Shown one piece after another: positions 44,845 to 52,883 of a DNA stretch of 64,000 nucleotides (positions are counted from its first letter, which is position 1; the number at the start of each line of letters is the position of its first letter). This DNA is from an uncultured Eubacteriales bacterium (lineage in GTDB: Bacteria > Bacillota > Clostridia > Christensenellales > Aristaeellaceae). The notes under the pieces were generated by a model. The model did not search any database, was not told where the DNA came from, and was given only the letters and a program-made list of their open reading frames with translations. Made by a program: the position numbers and the translations under genes. The DNA is taken from assembly GCA_902765305.1 (NCBI GenBank), contig CACWZI010000004.1:1-64000 (forward strand). The letters are read 5' to 3'.

Positions 44845-44875
44845 CACGGGCGATCGGTAGATCGCCCGTGCAAAC
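44845..44875 (+). terminator. Terminator after the pilin relic
   Basis: CACGGGCGATC/GATCGCCCGTG, a perfect 11-bp stem with a 4-nt loop. The tail is not T-rich. Confidence 0.7.
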
Positions 44876-44908
44876 TTATGATGTGCGTGGGTGCCTGTTC
44901 GGGACAGG

Positions 44909-45176
44909 CAAATACCGATTTATCGAGCAGGGCTCGATAAATCAGTATTCAGGTTTTAGGTTTTAGGGGTTAGGTTTTAGGGGTGGTGCAAATCCCTTAA
45001 CGCTTCGCTAGGCCTCCACAGGATTTGTTTGATTCAAAGGAAACGGCAGTAGTTACTACGTTTCTCGGTCCTTTTAATAAAAGAAATCCGTCAGGATTTC
45101 TACCTTCCCTAACACCTAAAACCTATAACCTAAAACCTAACTACTGATTTGTCGCAGCGCGACGCATCAGTAGTTG
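44909..45176. repeat. Nested palindromic repeat, copy d (core subtype 2, longest)
   Basis: A 268-bp element. The left hairpin has CGAAATCGG-type variation (AAATACCGATTTATCG), the right CTACTGATTTGTCG. The core has GGAAACGGCAGTAGTTACTA and TTTCTCGGTCC in place of the subtype 1 bases, and an extra GCTTCGCTAGGCCTCC segment. It lies between the pilin relic and the convergent CobW gene. Confidence 0.9.
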
Positions 45177-45207
45177 CCTCTGCCTGTACAGCTATCTGCT
45201 CATATCC

Positions 45208-46290
45208 TCAATCCATCTGTCCGGGGGCACGCCCTCCGAAGAATCGCTCTGTTGCATCCGCTTGCGATAGGGCCTGTTTGTCCTCGCCGATCAACACCAG
45301 CGTATCCAGTGCGGTTGCCGTGTCTGGCGGCGCGGGGACTGTGAAAAAATCGCCGAAGGCGTAATCGAGCTTCACGATGCTTCCGTCTGACATCGTCGCA
45401 AAGCCCTTGGCGCGCCAGATGCCGCCCTGGTCCAGCCGCTGCCGGAGGCGTTCGAGGTCCTGCTGCGTGAGCGGGGCGGGAATCCTGAGGGTCAGAGTAT
45501 ACAGCGTCTTTCCGGTATCAAAGGCACGGATGCCGGGAGCGCTGTGTTTTCCGGGGGCTGGGCTACCGAAGTCCCGGAGGAAGCGGTCAGCCGGGAGGAC
45601 GTCCGGCAGCGGCGCCTGTTCCAGCACCTTCAGGGTCGGGAGGCTGCCTTCGGCAGCGTCGGCCCGCTGGCCTTTGAGGGCGCGGACGGGGACGGGCTTA
45701 AAGCCGGGCGTCGTCGGCACGTCGCCCTCCGGAAGGGTATCCGCCTCCAGACGGTCGATGGGGGTGTCGATCAGCCGGGCGTTGGGGTTGATATCCCACA
45801 GCAGCTGCCGGACCGCGTCGAGCTCCGCCTGGGGAAGGCCCTCGGTGAAATTCAGGTAGATATCGGTGGCGTCCCGGAGCTGTATGCGGTAGAATTCGCC
45901 GACCACCGTCATCAGCTTTCTCAGCTTCCGTGCGTTGACGACCATGACGCAGCGGTTCAGCGCGACCGCGTCGATCTCTTCGCAGATCCGGCGGATCGCC
46001 TCCAGGTCCGCAGCGCCGGAGGCCTCCATGACGATGTAGTCCGGCGCGACGCTTTGCACCAGCTCGCGGACCGCCGTGACCAGGTCGCCCTTCAGCGTGC
46101 AGCAGACGCAGCCGGCGGTGAGTGGGCGGACGGTGACGTCGGAGAACGCGCCGGCATCCAGGTTCACCCGCCCGATCTCGTTTTCGATCACCGCGACCCG
46201 CTTACCCCGGTAGGCGCATTGGAGCATGGCCCTGATCAAAGTGGTTTTTCCGGCGCCCAGCAGGCCGCCGTAGATATCCAGCTTTGTCAT
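45208..46290 (-). CDS. CobW/P47K-family GTPase
   Basis: This 360-residue G3E GTPase has Walker A GGLLGAGKTT (about 8-17), metal-binding CxCC-type motif TAGCVCC (Cys about 77-80), Walker B-like IVMEASGAAD and a C-terminal CobW domain. These proteins deliver metals (Zn, Co) to apoenzymes. ATG 46290 is chosen for its distance from AAAGGAG. It is 39 bp downstream of a URO-D-type methyltransferase gene on the same strand, so it may load zinc or act with a corrinoid system. Confidence 0.9.
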   Translation of the reverse strand: MTKLDIYGGLLGAGKTTLIRAMLQCAYRGKRVAVIENEIGRVNLDAGAFSDVTVRPLTAGCVCCTLKGDLVTAVRELVQSVAPDYIVMEASGAADLEAIRRICEEIDAVALNRCVMVVNARKLRKLMTVVGEFYRIQLRDATDIYLNFTEGLPQAELDAVRQLLWDINPNARLIDTPIDRLEADTLPEGDVPTTPGFKPVPVRALKGQRADAAEGSLPTLKVLEQAPLPDVLPADRFLRDFGSPAPGKHSAPGIRAFDTGKTLYTLTLRIPAPLTQQDLERLRQRLDQGGIWRAKGFATMSDGSIVKLDYAFGDFFTVPAPPDTATALDTLVLIGEDKQALSQADATERFFGGRAPGQMD

Positions 46291-46329
46291 GGTCATGCTC
46301 CTTTGCGGCGGTGGGTTTGTGAAAGCGCT

Positions 46330-47361
46330 TTATTTTCCCTGCTTCAGAAGCTCGAAGCCATATTCGACGGCGATCTGCACGATCTCGCCCATCGCCGCGC
46401 CGAGCACGGCGGGGTCCAGGGAATTGACGTACCTAAAGCCGAAGAAGCAGTAGCCCTTGTGATACTTGCCGTAGGTATCCAGGCAGCGCTTGACTTCCTT
46501 CTCGATGATGTCGTGGGTCGCGTTGACGGACGCGGCGGGCCCGTTGGTGTCGTAGCCGCCGACGAAGCCGATGCGGTCGCCGTACTTCTCGATCAGGGAC
46601 TCGATGTCGTTGCTGATCTGCACCGAGGTCCAGGCCACCCAGCCGCAGTCGATCATGTCCTCGACGATGTCCTGGGCATAGCCGCAGCAGTGGTAGATGG
46701 GCAGGACGCCGCGCTTCAGGCACTCCTGGGCGAAGCGCTTGTGATGGGGCTTGATCAGCGACCGGTAGGTCGCCGGGGAGATGAACAGGTTCCGCTGGGT
46801 AGCGACGTCGTCAAAATAGGTGATGGTGTCCGGGTGCCAGATGTCGATGATATAGTCCAGCGCCTTGATTTTGTAATCGGTGATCGCCGTGAACAGGGCG
46901 TCCACCTCCTCCGGTTCGCTGGCGATGGCCACCAGGGCGTCCTCGAAGCCCATCAGGGCGGCGAGGCGCTCAAACACGCCGTTGCCGAAGCCGAAGTCGA
47001 TGATCTGGTGCTCCCGGTCCGGTTCGCCGAGCATTTTGCACTCCATCTCATAGTCGGCCTTCCAGTCGTAGGCCGCCGGGTCCGGGATATGGACCTTCTC
47101 GCGCCATTCCGTCACGTCGTCCATGACGGTGTAGTTGACGTCCGGCACCGCCGCGCCGCCGCCGGTGGAGGGATATTCCCACTTGATGCCGAAGCCGTCC
47201 ATGCCGTCGCCGAACTGGTTGCCCTTCTCGATGGCGGGGCCGTTGATGGCGCCGAAGCCGTAGATCTTGTTCCCGGTAAAGGAGTTGGGGATGAAGGTGG
47301 TCGGCCTGTGGTTCAGGAAGTTCACGTAGTTGGCCTTGAAATCAAACTGCGGTCCGTTCAT
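46330..47361 (-). CDS. URO-D/MtaA-type methyltransferase
   Basis: This 343-residue protein belongs to the uroporphyrinogen decarboxylase superfamily but is of the corrinoid-methyltransferase group: it lacks the HemE N-terminus and has YHCCGYAQD, a His-Cys-Cys zinc site, with a second site near KGYCFFGFRY. MtaA-like enzymes move methyl groups between a corrinoid protein and a thiol or tetrahydrofolate. No corrinoid protein or activator gene is in the window. ATG 47361 is 6 nt after GGAG. It is divergent from a PucR regulator, which likely controls it. Confidence 0.85.
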   Translation of the reverse strand: MNGPQFDFKANYVNFLNHRPTTFIPNSFTGNKIYGFGAINGPAIEKGNQFGDGMDGFGIKWEYPSTGGGAAVPDVNYTVMDDVTEWREKVHIPDPAAYDWKADYEMECKMLGEPDREHQIIDFGFGNGVFERLAALMGFEDALVAIASEPEEVDALFTAITDYKIKALDYIIDIWHPDTITYFDDVATQRNLFISPATYRSLIKPHHKRFAQECLKRGVLPIYHCCGYAQDIVEDMIDCGWVAWTSVQISNDIESLIEKYGDRIGFVGGYDTNGPAASVNATHDIIEKEVKRCLDTYGKYHKGYCFFGFRYVNSLDPAVLGAAMGEIVQIAVEYGFELLKQGK

Positions 47362-47534
47362 GTTGTGCTCCTTTCGTCTCATAGAGATAAATGCCCTTGA
47401 CGGTGGGGTTGGGTTCCTGTATACTTCTGTCTATAAGTATATCCGAAACAGCGCTCCGATGAAACGTATCGGATATACGATTTCATCTGGAAACCATGGC
47501 AGAGCAGTTGTCTGTTTTGGACAAAGGAGGCCCC

Positions 47535-49004
47535 ATGAAGCTGAGCATGTCGATGCTGGCCCGGACGCTGGACAAATACGATACCGAGCGCCACATCCTG
47601 CGGGACGCCCCGACGATCCGCGGGGTGCGGTTCCTGTCCGACGACCGGAATAAGTATGCGTTGGAATATGTCTATATCGGGGAGGCCTCAGGGTACTTTC
47701 ACGACCAGCGCTACAGGGACGCCATGATACTGGTCTGCGGGGAGAACCAGATCATCTGCCACAGCAACGACCTGGAGATGCTGCTCAACGATATCCTCTC
47801 CGCCTTTGACGCCTATACGGAGGTGGAGGAGCGGCTGGCCATGGCCGCCTCCCGGCAGGCCCCGGCGGCGGAGATCGTCGGCATCGCCTCGGCGGTGATC
47901 GACGGGCCCTGCCTGGTCTTCGACCTGAGGGGAAAGCTGATCTGCGGCAGCCACCTGGCGCTGCTGCCCCGGCGGATCAGGGCCAATCTGGAAAACAGCG
48001 GCACCCTGGGCGTGGAGATGATCTCCCAGGTGCTGGTCGACGAGAGCGGAGCGGTCCGGCACGACATCAGCGACGAGCCCCAGCTGTTGCATCCCCAGGG
48101 CAACGACGGGGAAAAGGCCGTATCCATGTACCTGACGGTGGACGATGTGCGCGTGGGCTACATGATGATCTTTACGGGCAGCGAGAATGACGCGCGCATC
48201 GCGCTGCACTGCGAAAAGTGGATCGGCGGCTTCCTGTGCCGGGCGGCGGAGTTTACCGACAGTGCCTCGGACTACCTGGCGCCGCCCCAGGTGCTCAGGC
48301 AGTTCCTCGAGGGCGCGCAGCCCTCTCAGCCGGCCATCGACCGGCTGACGGGCGAGACGGATACCCTGCCGTACATGGTGCTGATGGCGGTAAGGAGCAT
48401 CGGGGCCAGCAACCCAACGGTCTATCACATGCTGATGGCGGACATGAAGGGGATGGCCGTGCGGTGCACGGCCTGCGCGTACCGGGGCGGCGTCGCGATA
48501 CTGGCCGGCCAGAGGGCGGAGGAGGGCGTGCTTTCGTTCTTCCGGCGCAGGCGCTGGCTGGACACGCTGGCCGTCGGCGTGTCTATGCCGGTGCATCACC
48601 TGGGCGAGCTGGCGATCGCCTACGAGCAGGCGCTGTTTGCGGTGAACGCGGAGACCGGCGGCGGCATTCGCCACTGCTCGGATTACGCGCTGGCCTACCT
48701 GCTGCGCCTGCTCAGCGAGAACAAGATGTCCGGCATGCTGCGGCACCCGGCGATTTCGGTGTTGGAGAACTACGACCGGAAGAACCGCACAGACCTGCTG
48801 ATGACGCTGGAGACGTACCTCCGGCAGAATTGCAGCCAGAACCGGACGGCCGAGGCGCTGCACGTACACCTGAACTCCCTGAAGTACCGGCTGCGCCGGA
48901 TCGTGGACCTGACCGGGCTGGACCTGCGCGACAGCGAGGCGCTGCTGTACCTCCAGCTCTCCCTGCGGATCACACCGCAGGTCCCGATTGAGACGGGGGA
49001 GTGA
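47535..49004 (+). CDS. PucR-family transcription regulator
   Basis: This 489-residue regulator has an N-terminal sensory half and a C-terminal HTH_30/PucR domain (LETYLRQNCSQNRTAEALHVHLNSLKYRLRRIVDLTG). In this family the C-terminal HTH binds DNA and the N-terminal part binds ligand. ATG 47535 is 5 nt after AAAGGAGG. It is divergent from the methyltransferase-CobW pair, 173 bp away, with TATCCG..CGGATA inverted repeats between them (about 47440-47475), a candidate operator. Confidence 0.85.
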   Translation: MKLSMSMLARTLDKYDTERHILRDAPTIRGVRFLSDDRNKYALEYVYIGEASGYFHDQRYRDAMILVCGENQIICHSNDLEMLLNDILSAFDAYTEVEERLAMAASRQAPAAEIVGIASAVIDGPCLVFDLRGKLICGSHLALLPRRIRANLENSGTLGVEMISQVLVDESGAVRHDISDEPQLLHPQGNDGEKAVSMYLTVDDVRVGYMMIFTGSENDARIALHCEKWIGGFLCRAAEFTDSASDYLAPPQVLRQFLEGAQPSQPAIDRLTGETDTLPYMVLMAVRSIGASNPTVYHMLMADMKGMAVRCTACAYRGGVAILAGQRAEEGVLSFFRRRRWLDTLAVGVSMPVHHLGELAIAYEQALFAVNAETGGGIRHCSDYALAYLLRLLSENKMSGMLRHPAISVLENYDRKNRTDLLMTLETYLRQNCSQNRTAEALHVHLNSLKYRLRRIVDLTGLDLRDSEALLYLQLSLRITPQVPIETGE

Positions 49005-49039
49005 GGGACTTATGGGGTGGGGCATTTATTCGGGCAGGT

Positions 49040-49211
49040 AAATACTGATTTATCGAGCTATGCTCGATAAATCAGTATTCAGGTTTTAGGTTTTAGGGGT
49101 TAGGTTTTAGGGGTGGTGCAAATCCCTTCGGGATTTACCTTCCCTAACACCTAAAACCTATAACCTAAAACCTAAATACTGATTCGTCGCAGCGCGACAA
49201 ATCAGTATTTG
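49040..49211. repeat. Nested palindromic repeat, copy e (no core)
   Basis: The shortest full copy (172 bp): both end hairpins and the TTAGGGG/CCTAAAACC arms are present, but the core is replaced by a simple AAATCCCTTCGGGATTT hairpin. It shows that the core can be lost while ends and arms remain. Confidence 0.9.
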
Positions 49212-49310
49212 TATACGCCACCCCCGTGACATGTATAACAATTACTCCCTGTTAAGGCGGGCCTGAATGTGCTATACTGTGCAGCGAAAACCAGTATTGA
49301 GGGGCGTTTT

Positions 49311-50012
49311 ATGATGAACTGCAATGCAATGCGCTGCCGGTCCCTTCGGGAGAACCGTACCCCCGGCACAATCGTACTGAATATGCTGCTGGCTGCGGCC
49401 AGCCTGTTTGTGAACGGCTTCGGCGTGTACCTGACGATCCAGGCGAACATCGGCGCGGGGCCGTGGGACGTGCTGAACCTGGGATTGGCAAAGACGCTGG
49501 GCATACTGTACGGCACCGCGTCCATCGCGGTCTCCTGCACCATCCTCCTCATCGACATCGCCATGGGGGAGCCCATCGGCATCGCCATGTTCATCGACGC
49601 CGTCGTGGTCGGCAAGGCGGTGGACTTCTTCAACTGGTTGGGTCTCGTGCCGCCCCGCCAGTCTCTGGCGGCGGGGATACCGGTGATGATCCTGGGCCTG
49701 TTCATCATGGCCTATACCCAGTACACCTATATGATCGCGTCACTGGGCTGCGGACCCAGGGACACGCTGCTCGTCGGGCTGGCGAAGCGCTTGAAGCGGC
49801 TGCCGATCGGGGCGGTCAGCGTCGGGCTTTTGAGCCTGGCGACGCTGACCGGCTGGCTGTTGGGCGGACCGGTGGGCGTGGGCACGCTGATCTGCGCCTT
49901 CGCCACGGGGCCCATCATGCAGCTGTCCTTCCGCACGGTCCGCTTCGACGCCACCTCCGTGCGACACCAGCGGCTGACCGATTCCATTCGCGTATTTGCC
50001 GCCCGGAAATGA
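49311..50012 (+). CDS. YczE/YitT-like membrane protein
   Basis: This 233-residue protein has about five hydrophobic segments, with QANIGAGPWDVLNLGLAK and SLGCGPRDTLLVGLAKRL, the paired GxGPWD/GCGPRD motifs of YczE-type membrane proteins. Function unknown. ATG 49311 follows GAGGGG. It is 52 bp upstream of the rhamnosidase gene on the same strand. Confidence 0.8.
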   Translation: MMNCNAMRCRSLRENRTPGTIVLNMLLAAASLFVNGFGVYLTIQANIGAGPWDVLNLGLAKTLGILYGTASIAVSCTILLIDIAMGEPIGIAMFIDAVVVGKAVDFFNWLGLVPPRQSLAAGIPVMILGLFIMAYTQYTYMIASLGCGPRDTLLVGLAKRLKRLPIGAVSVGLLSLATLTGWLLGGPVGVGTLICAFATGPIMQLSFRTVRFDATSVRHQRLTDSIRVFAARK

Positions 50013-50064
50013 ACGGGGCAGAACGGCAAACGCAGGCCGGACGACCGGAGAAGGAGGATTCGCC

Positions 50065-52797
50065 ATGTACAAGAATGACAAGCTGTTCCTGACGGACCTG
50101 ACCGTCGACCACCTCGCCGACCCCATTGGCATCGACGATGCCACGCCCTGCTTCGCCTGGAAGCTGAACAGCGACAGGAACGACACCGTCCAGAGCGCCT
50201 ATCGCCTGGTCCTGCGGGATGACCGCGGAACCGTGGCGGATACCGGCGCGGTCGCCGCTGGCCAAAGCATCGAGGTGACCGTGCCCGGCTTCACCGCCGC
50301 GCCGATGACCCGCTACCATGTGGCCGTCAGCGTGACGGACAACTACGGCAGGACCGCGACCCTCGAGGGCCGCTTCGAGACCGGCCGCATGGGCGTGCCC
50401 TTCTCGAGCGCCTGGGCGGAGCCGGACCAGGAGCCCACGCCCTCCTCGATGGGCGCGGCGCGTGACGGCGACACCTACAATGCCATGGAGCTGGATGAAA
50501 ACGGGAACCGCACCTTCGGCGAGTTCCGGCCCGCCCAGTACGTCCGCATTCCCTTCCGCGCGGGCAAGGGCGTTGTTCGCGTCCGAATCTACGCCACCGC
50601 CCACGGCCTGTACCGGCTGACGGTGAACGGGGCTTGCCCGGACGAACGGCTGTTCGCCCCGGAGAACACCGCCTATAACAAGCTGCTGCTCTATCAGACC
50701 TACGACGTCACCGACCTCATCCGCCCGGGTGAAAACGTCATCGGCGCGGTGCTGGCGGACGGCTGGTGGGTGGGCCGCGTGGGCACCACCGGCGACTGCT
50801 GCCAGTACGGCGACACCACGGCGCTGCTGCTGGACGCGGTCATCGAATACACCGACGGCACCCGCCAGACCGTTACCGGCGACAGCGGCGTCAGCCATAC
50901 CGGGCCCATCGTGTTTTCCGACCTGTTCGTGGGGGAGAAATACGACGCCCGGCTGGAGATGCCCGGCTGGGACGCCCCCGGCTTCGACGGCGGGGACTGG
51001 ACGCCGGTCCAGAGGAAGGACTACGACAGGGATCACCTGAAGGGCCAGGGCTATGCGCCGGTGCGGGCGCTTCGCACGTTCAAGCCCGCCGCGATCGTCA
51101 CCGCGCCGAACGGGGATATCCTGCTGGACGCGGGGCAGAACCTCGCCGGCTTCACCCGGTTCACCGTCACCGCCCCCATGGGCACGCAGATCCGCCTGGA
51201 GCACTTCGAGCAGCTGGACCGGGACGGCAACGTCTTCAACAGCATCCTCAACAACAACAAGGAGCAGACCGAGATCTACATCTGCCGGGAGGGTACACAG
51301 ACCTTCCAGCCGTCTTTCACCTATCACGGCTTCCGGTATGTGCGCGTCACCGGCTGGCCGGGCATGCCCGCCGTCGACGACTTCCGGGTGGTCGCCTGCG
51401 CCAGCGAAATGCGGGACATCGGCAGCTTTAGCACCTCCGATCCTCGGCTCAACCAGCTGCAGAGCAACATCTGGTGGAGCCAGGTCTCAAATACCGTGTC
51501 CATCCCCACCGACTGCCCCCAGCGGGAGAAGGCGGGCTGGACGGGGGACATCATGGCCTACGCGCCCACGCTGTGCTTCAACCGGGACGCCAACGCCTTC
51601 CTGAGCGCATGGATGGACAGCGTGCGCGCCGAGCAGCTGCCCGACGGCGCGGTTCCGATGATCGTGCCCTATCTGAAGGCCTACGCCACCTTCCTGCGGG
51701 ACAACCTGGGCGCGGACACCAGCTGCGGCTGGGGCGACGCGGTCGTCGTCGTGCCCTGGCGGGTGTACCAGGCCTACGGCAACCGGCGCATACTGGAGGA
51801 CAACTACGAAGCCATGACCCGCTGGATGGCCTACATCGACGAACGCGCGCGCAACCATCACCCGGAGGGGTACGAGGGCTGGGACGACGAACGCAAGGAG
51901 CGCAGCCGCTGGCTGTGGAACACCGATTTCCACTTCGGCGACTGGCTGATCCCGTCCATCGTGCTGGGCAACCCGGACGCCTTCGCCATGAACCAGACCG
52001 CCTACGCCACCATGGGCGTCGTCGCCCCGGCCTACTACGCCTTCAGCGCGAAGACCATGTCCGAAATCGCCGCCATACTGGGCAGGGACGATGACGCAAG
52101 GCGCTATGCCGAGCTGTATCAGAACATCCGCGAGGCGTTCATCGCGGAGTACGTCCACGCGGACGGCACCATGGACGCGAACTTCCAGGGCATCTACGTC
52201 ATCGCCCTGCAGATGGGACTGGTGCCTGAGGATGTGCGGCCGAGGATGGTGGAGCACCTGTGCCAGATGATCCACGACAACGGCGACCGGCTGGACACCG
52301 GCTTTTTGAGCGTGCTGTTCCTGATGGACGTGCTCTGCGACAACGGACGGGCGAACGTGGCCTATAAGCTGCTGTTCCAGGAGGGCTGCCCGGGCTGGCT
52401 CTACGAGGTGAGGGCCGGGGCCACCACCCTGTGGGAGAGCTGGGGCGCGATCTCCGAGGACGGCACCGTCAGCACCTACAGCTACAATCACTATGCCTTC
52501 GGCTGCGTGGGCGAGTGGATGTACCGGCACATCGGGGGTCTGCAGCTCGTCGAGCCCGGCTATAGGCGCTTTCGCGTGAAGCCGTCCTTCGTGCCGGGCC
52601 TGACCAGCGCCGCCGTCAGCGAGGAGACCCCCTACGGCAGGGCTGCGGTTAAATGGCGCGCGGTGGGCGAGCGGGTGCTGGTCCATGTGGAAATACCGGC
52701 AAATACCCGGGCCGACGTCGAGCTGCCGGGCATGCCGCCCGTGTCCGTGGGCAGCGGCAGCTACGACTGGCTGGTTTCAAGGGCAATGTCATCTTAA
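50065..52797 (+). CDS. Alpha-L-rhamnosidase, GH78
   Basis: This 910-residue GH78 enzyme removes L-rhamnose from plant glycosides or polysaccharides. It has an N-terminal beta domain (about 1-110), the Bac_rhamnosid N and concanavalin-like parts, and the six-hairpin catalytic domain with DCPQREKAGWTGD (about 483-495), PDGAVPMIVP and SCGWGDA. The C-terminal beta-sandwich ends about 905. It has no signal peptide, so it acts on imported small glycosides. ATG follows GGAGG by 7 nt. Confidence 0.93.
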   Translation: MYKNDKLFLTDLTVDHLADPIGIDDATPCFAWKLNSDRNDTVQSAYRLVLRDDRGTVADTGAVAAGQSIEVTVPGFTAAPMTRYHVAVSVTDNYGRTATLEGRFETGRMGVPFSSAWAEPDQEPTPSSMGAARDGDTYNAMELDENGNRTFGEFRPAQYVRIPFRAGKGVVRVRIYATAHGLYRLTVNGACPDERLFAPENTAYNKLLLYQTYDVTDLIRPGENVIGAVLADGWWVGRVGTTGDCCQYGDTTALLLDAVIEYTDGTRQTVTGDSGVSHTGPIVFSDLFVGEKYDARLEMPGWDAPGFDGGDWTPVQRKDYDRDHLKGQGYAPVRALRTFKPAAIVTAPNGDILLDAGQNLAGFTRFTVTAPMGTQIRLEHFEQLDRDGNVFNSILNNNKEQTEIYICREGTQTFQPSFTYHGFRYVRVTGWPGMPAVDDFRVVACASEMRDIGSFSTSDPRLNQLQSNIWWSQVSNTVSIPTDCPQREKAGWTGDIMAYAPTLCFNRDANAFLSAWMDSVRAEQLPDGAVPMIVPYLKAYATFLRDNLGADTSCGWGDAVVVVPWRVYQAYGNRRILEDNYEAMTRWMAYIDERARNHHPEGYEGWDDERKERSRWLWNTDFHFGDWLIPSIVLGNPDAFAMNQTAYATMGVVAPAYYAFSAKTMSEIAAILGRDDDARRYAELYQNIREAFIAEYVHADGTMDANFQGIYVIALQMGLVPEDVRPRMVEHLCQMIHDNGDRLDTGFLSVLFLMDVLCDNGRANVAYKLLFQEGCPGWLYEVRAGATTLWESWGAISEDGTVSTYSYNHYAFGCVGEWMYRHIGGLQLVEPGYRRFRVKPSFVPGLTSAAVSEETPYGRAAVKWRAVGERVLVHVEIPANTRADVELPGMPPVSVGSGSYDWLVSRAMSS

Positions 52798-52822
52798 CTT
52801 TTAACTTTTTTCACAGAATCGG

Positions 52823-52851
52823 TTGCATGCGTTGGTTATTTCTGGTATAAT
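52823..52851 (+). promoter_or_regulatory. Promoter of the EAL gene
   Basis: TTGCAT (52823-52828), 17 bp, TATAAT (52846-52851). Confidence 0.65.
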
Positions 52852-52883
52852 ATGAATAATAAAATGCAGTGGAGTGCTGTGGC

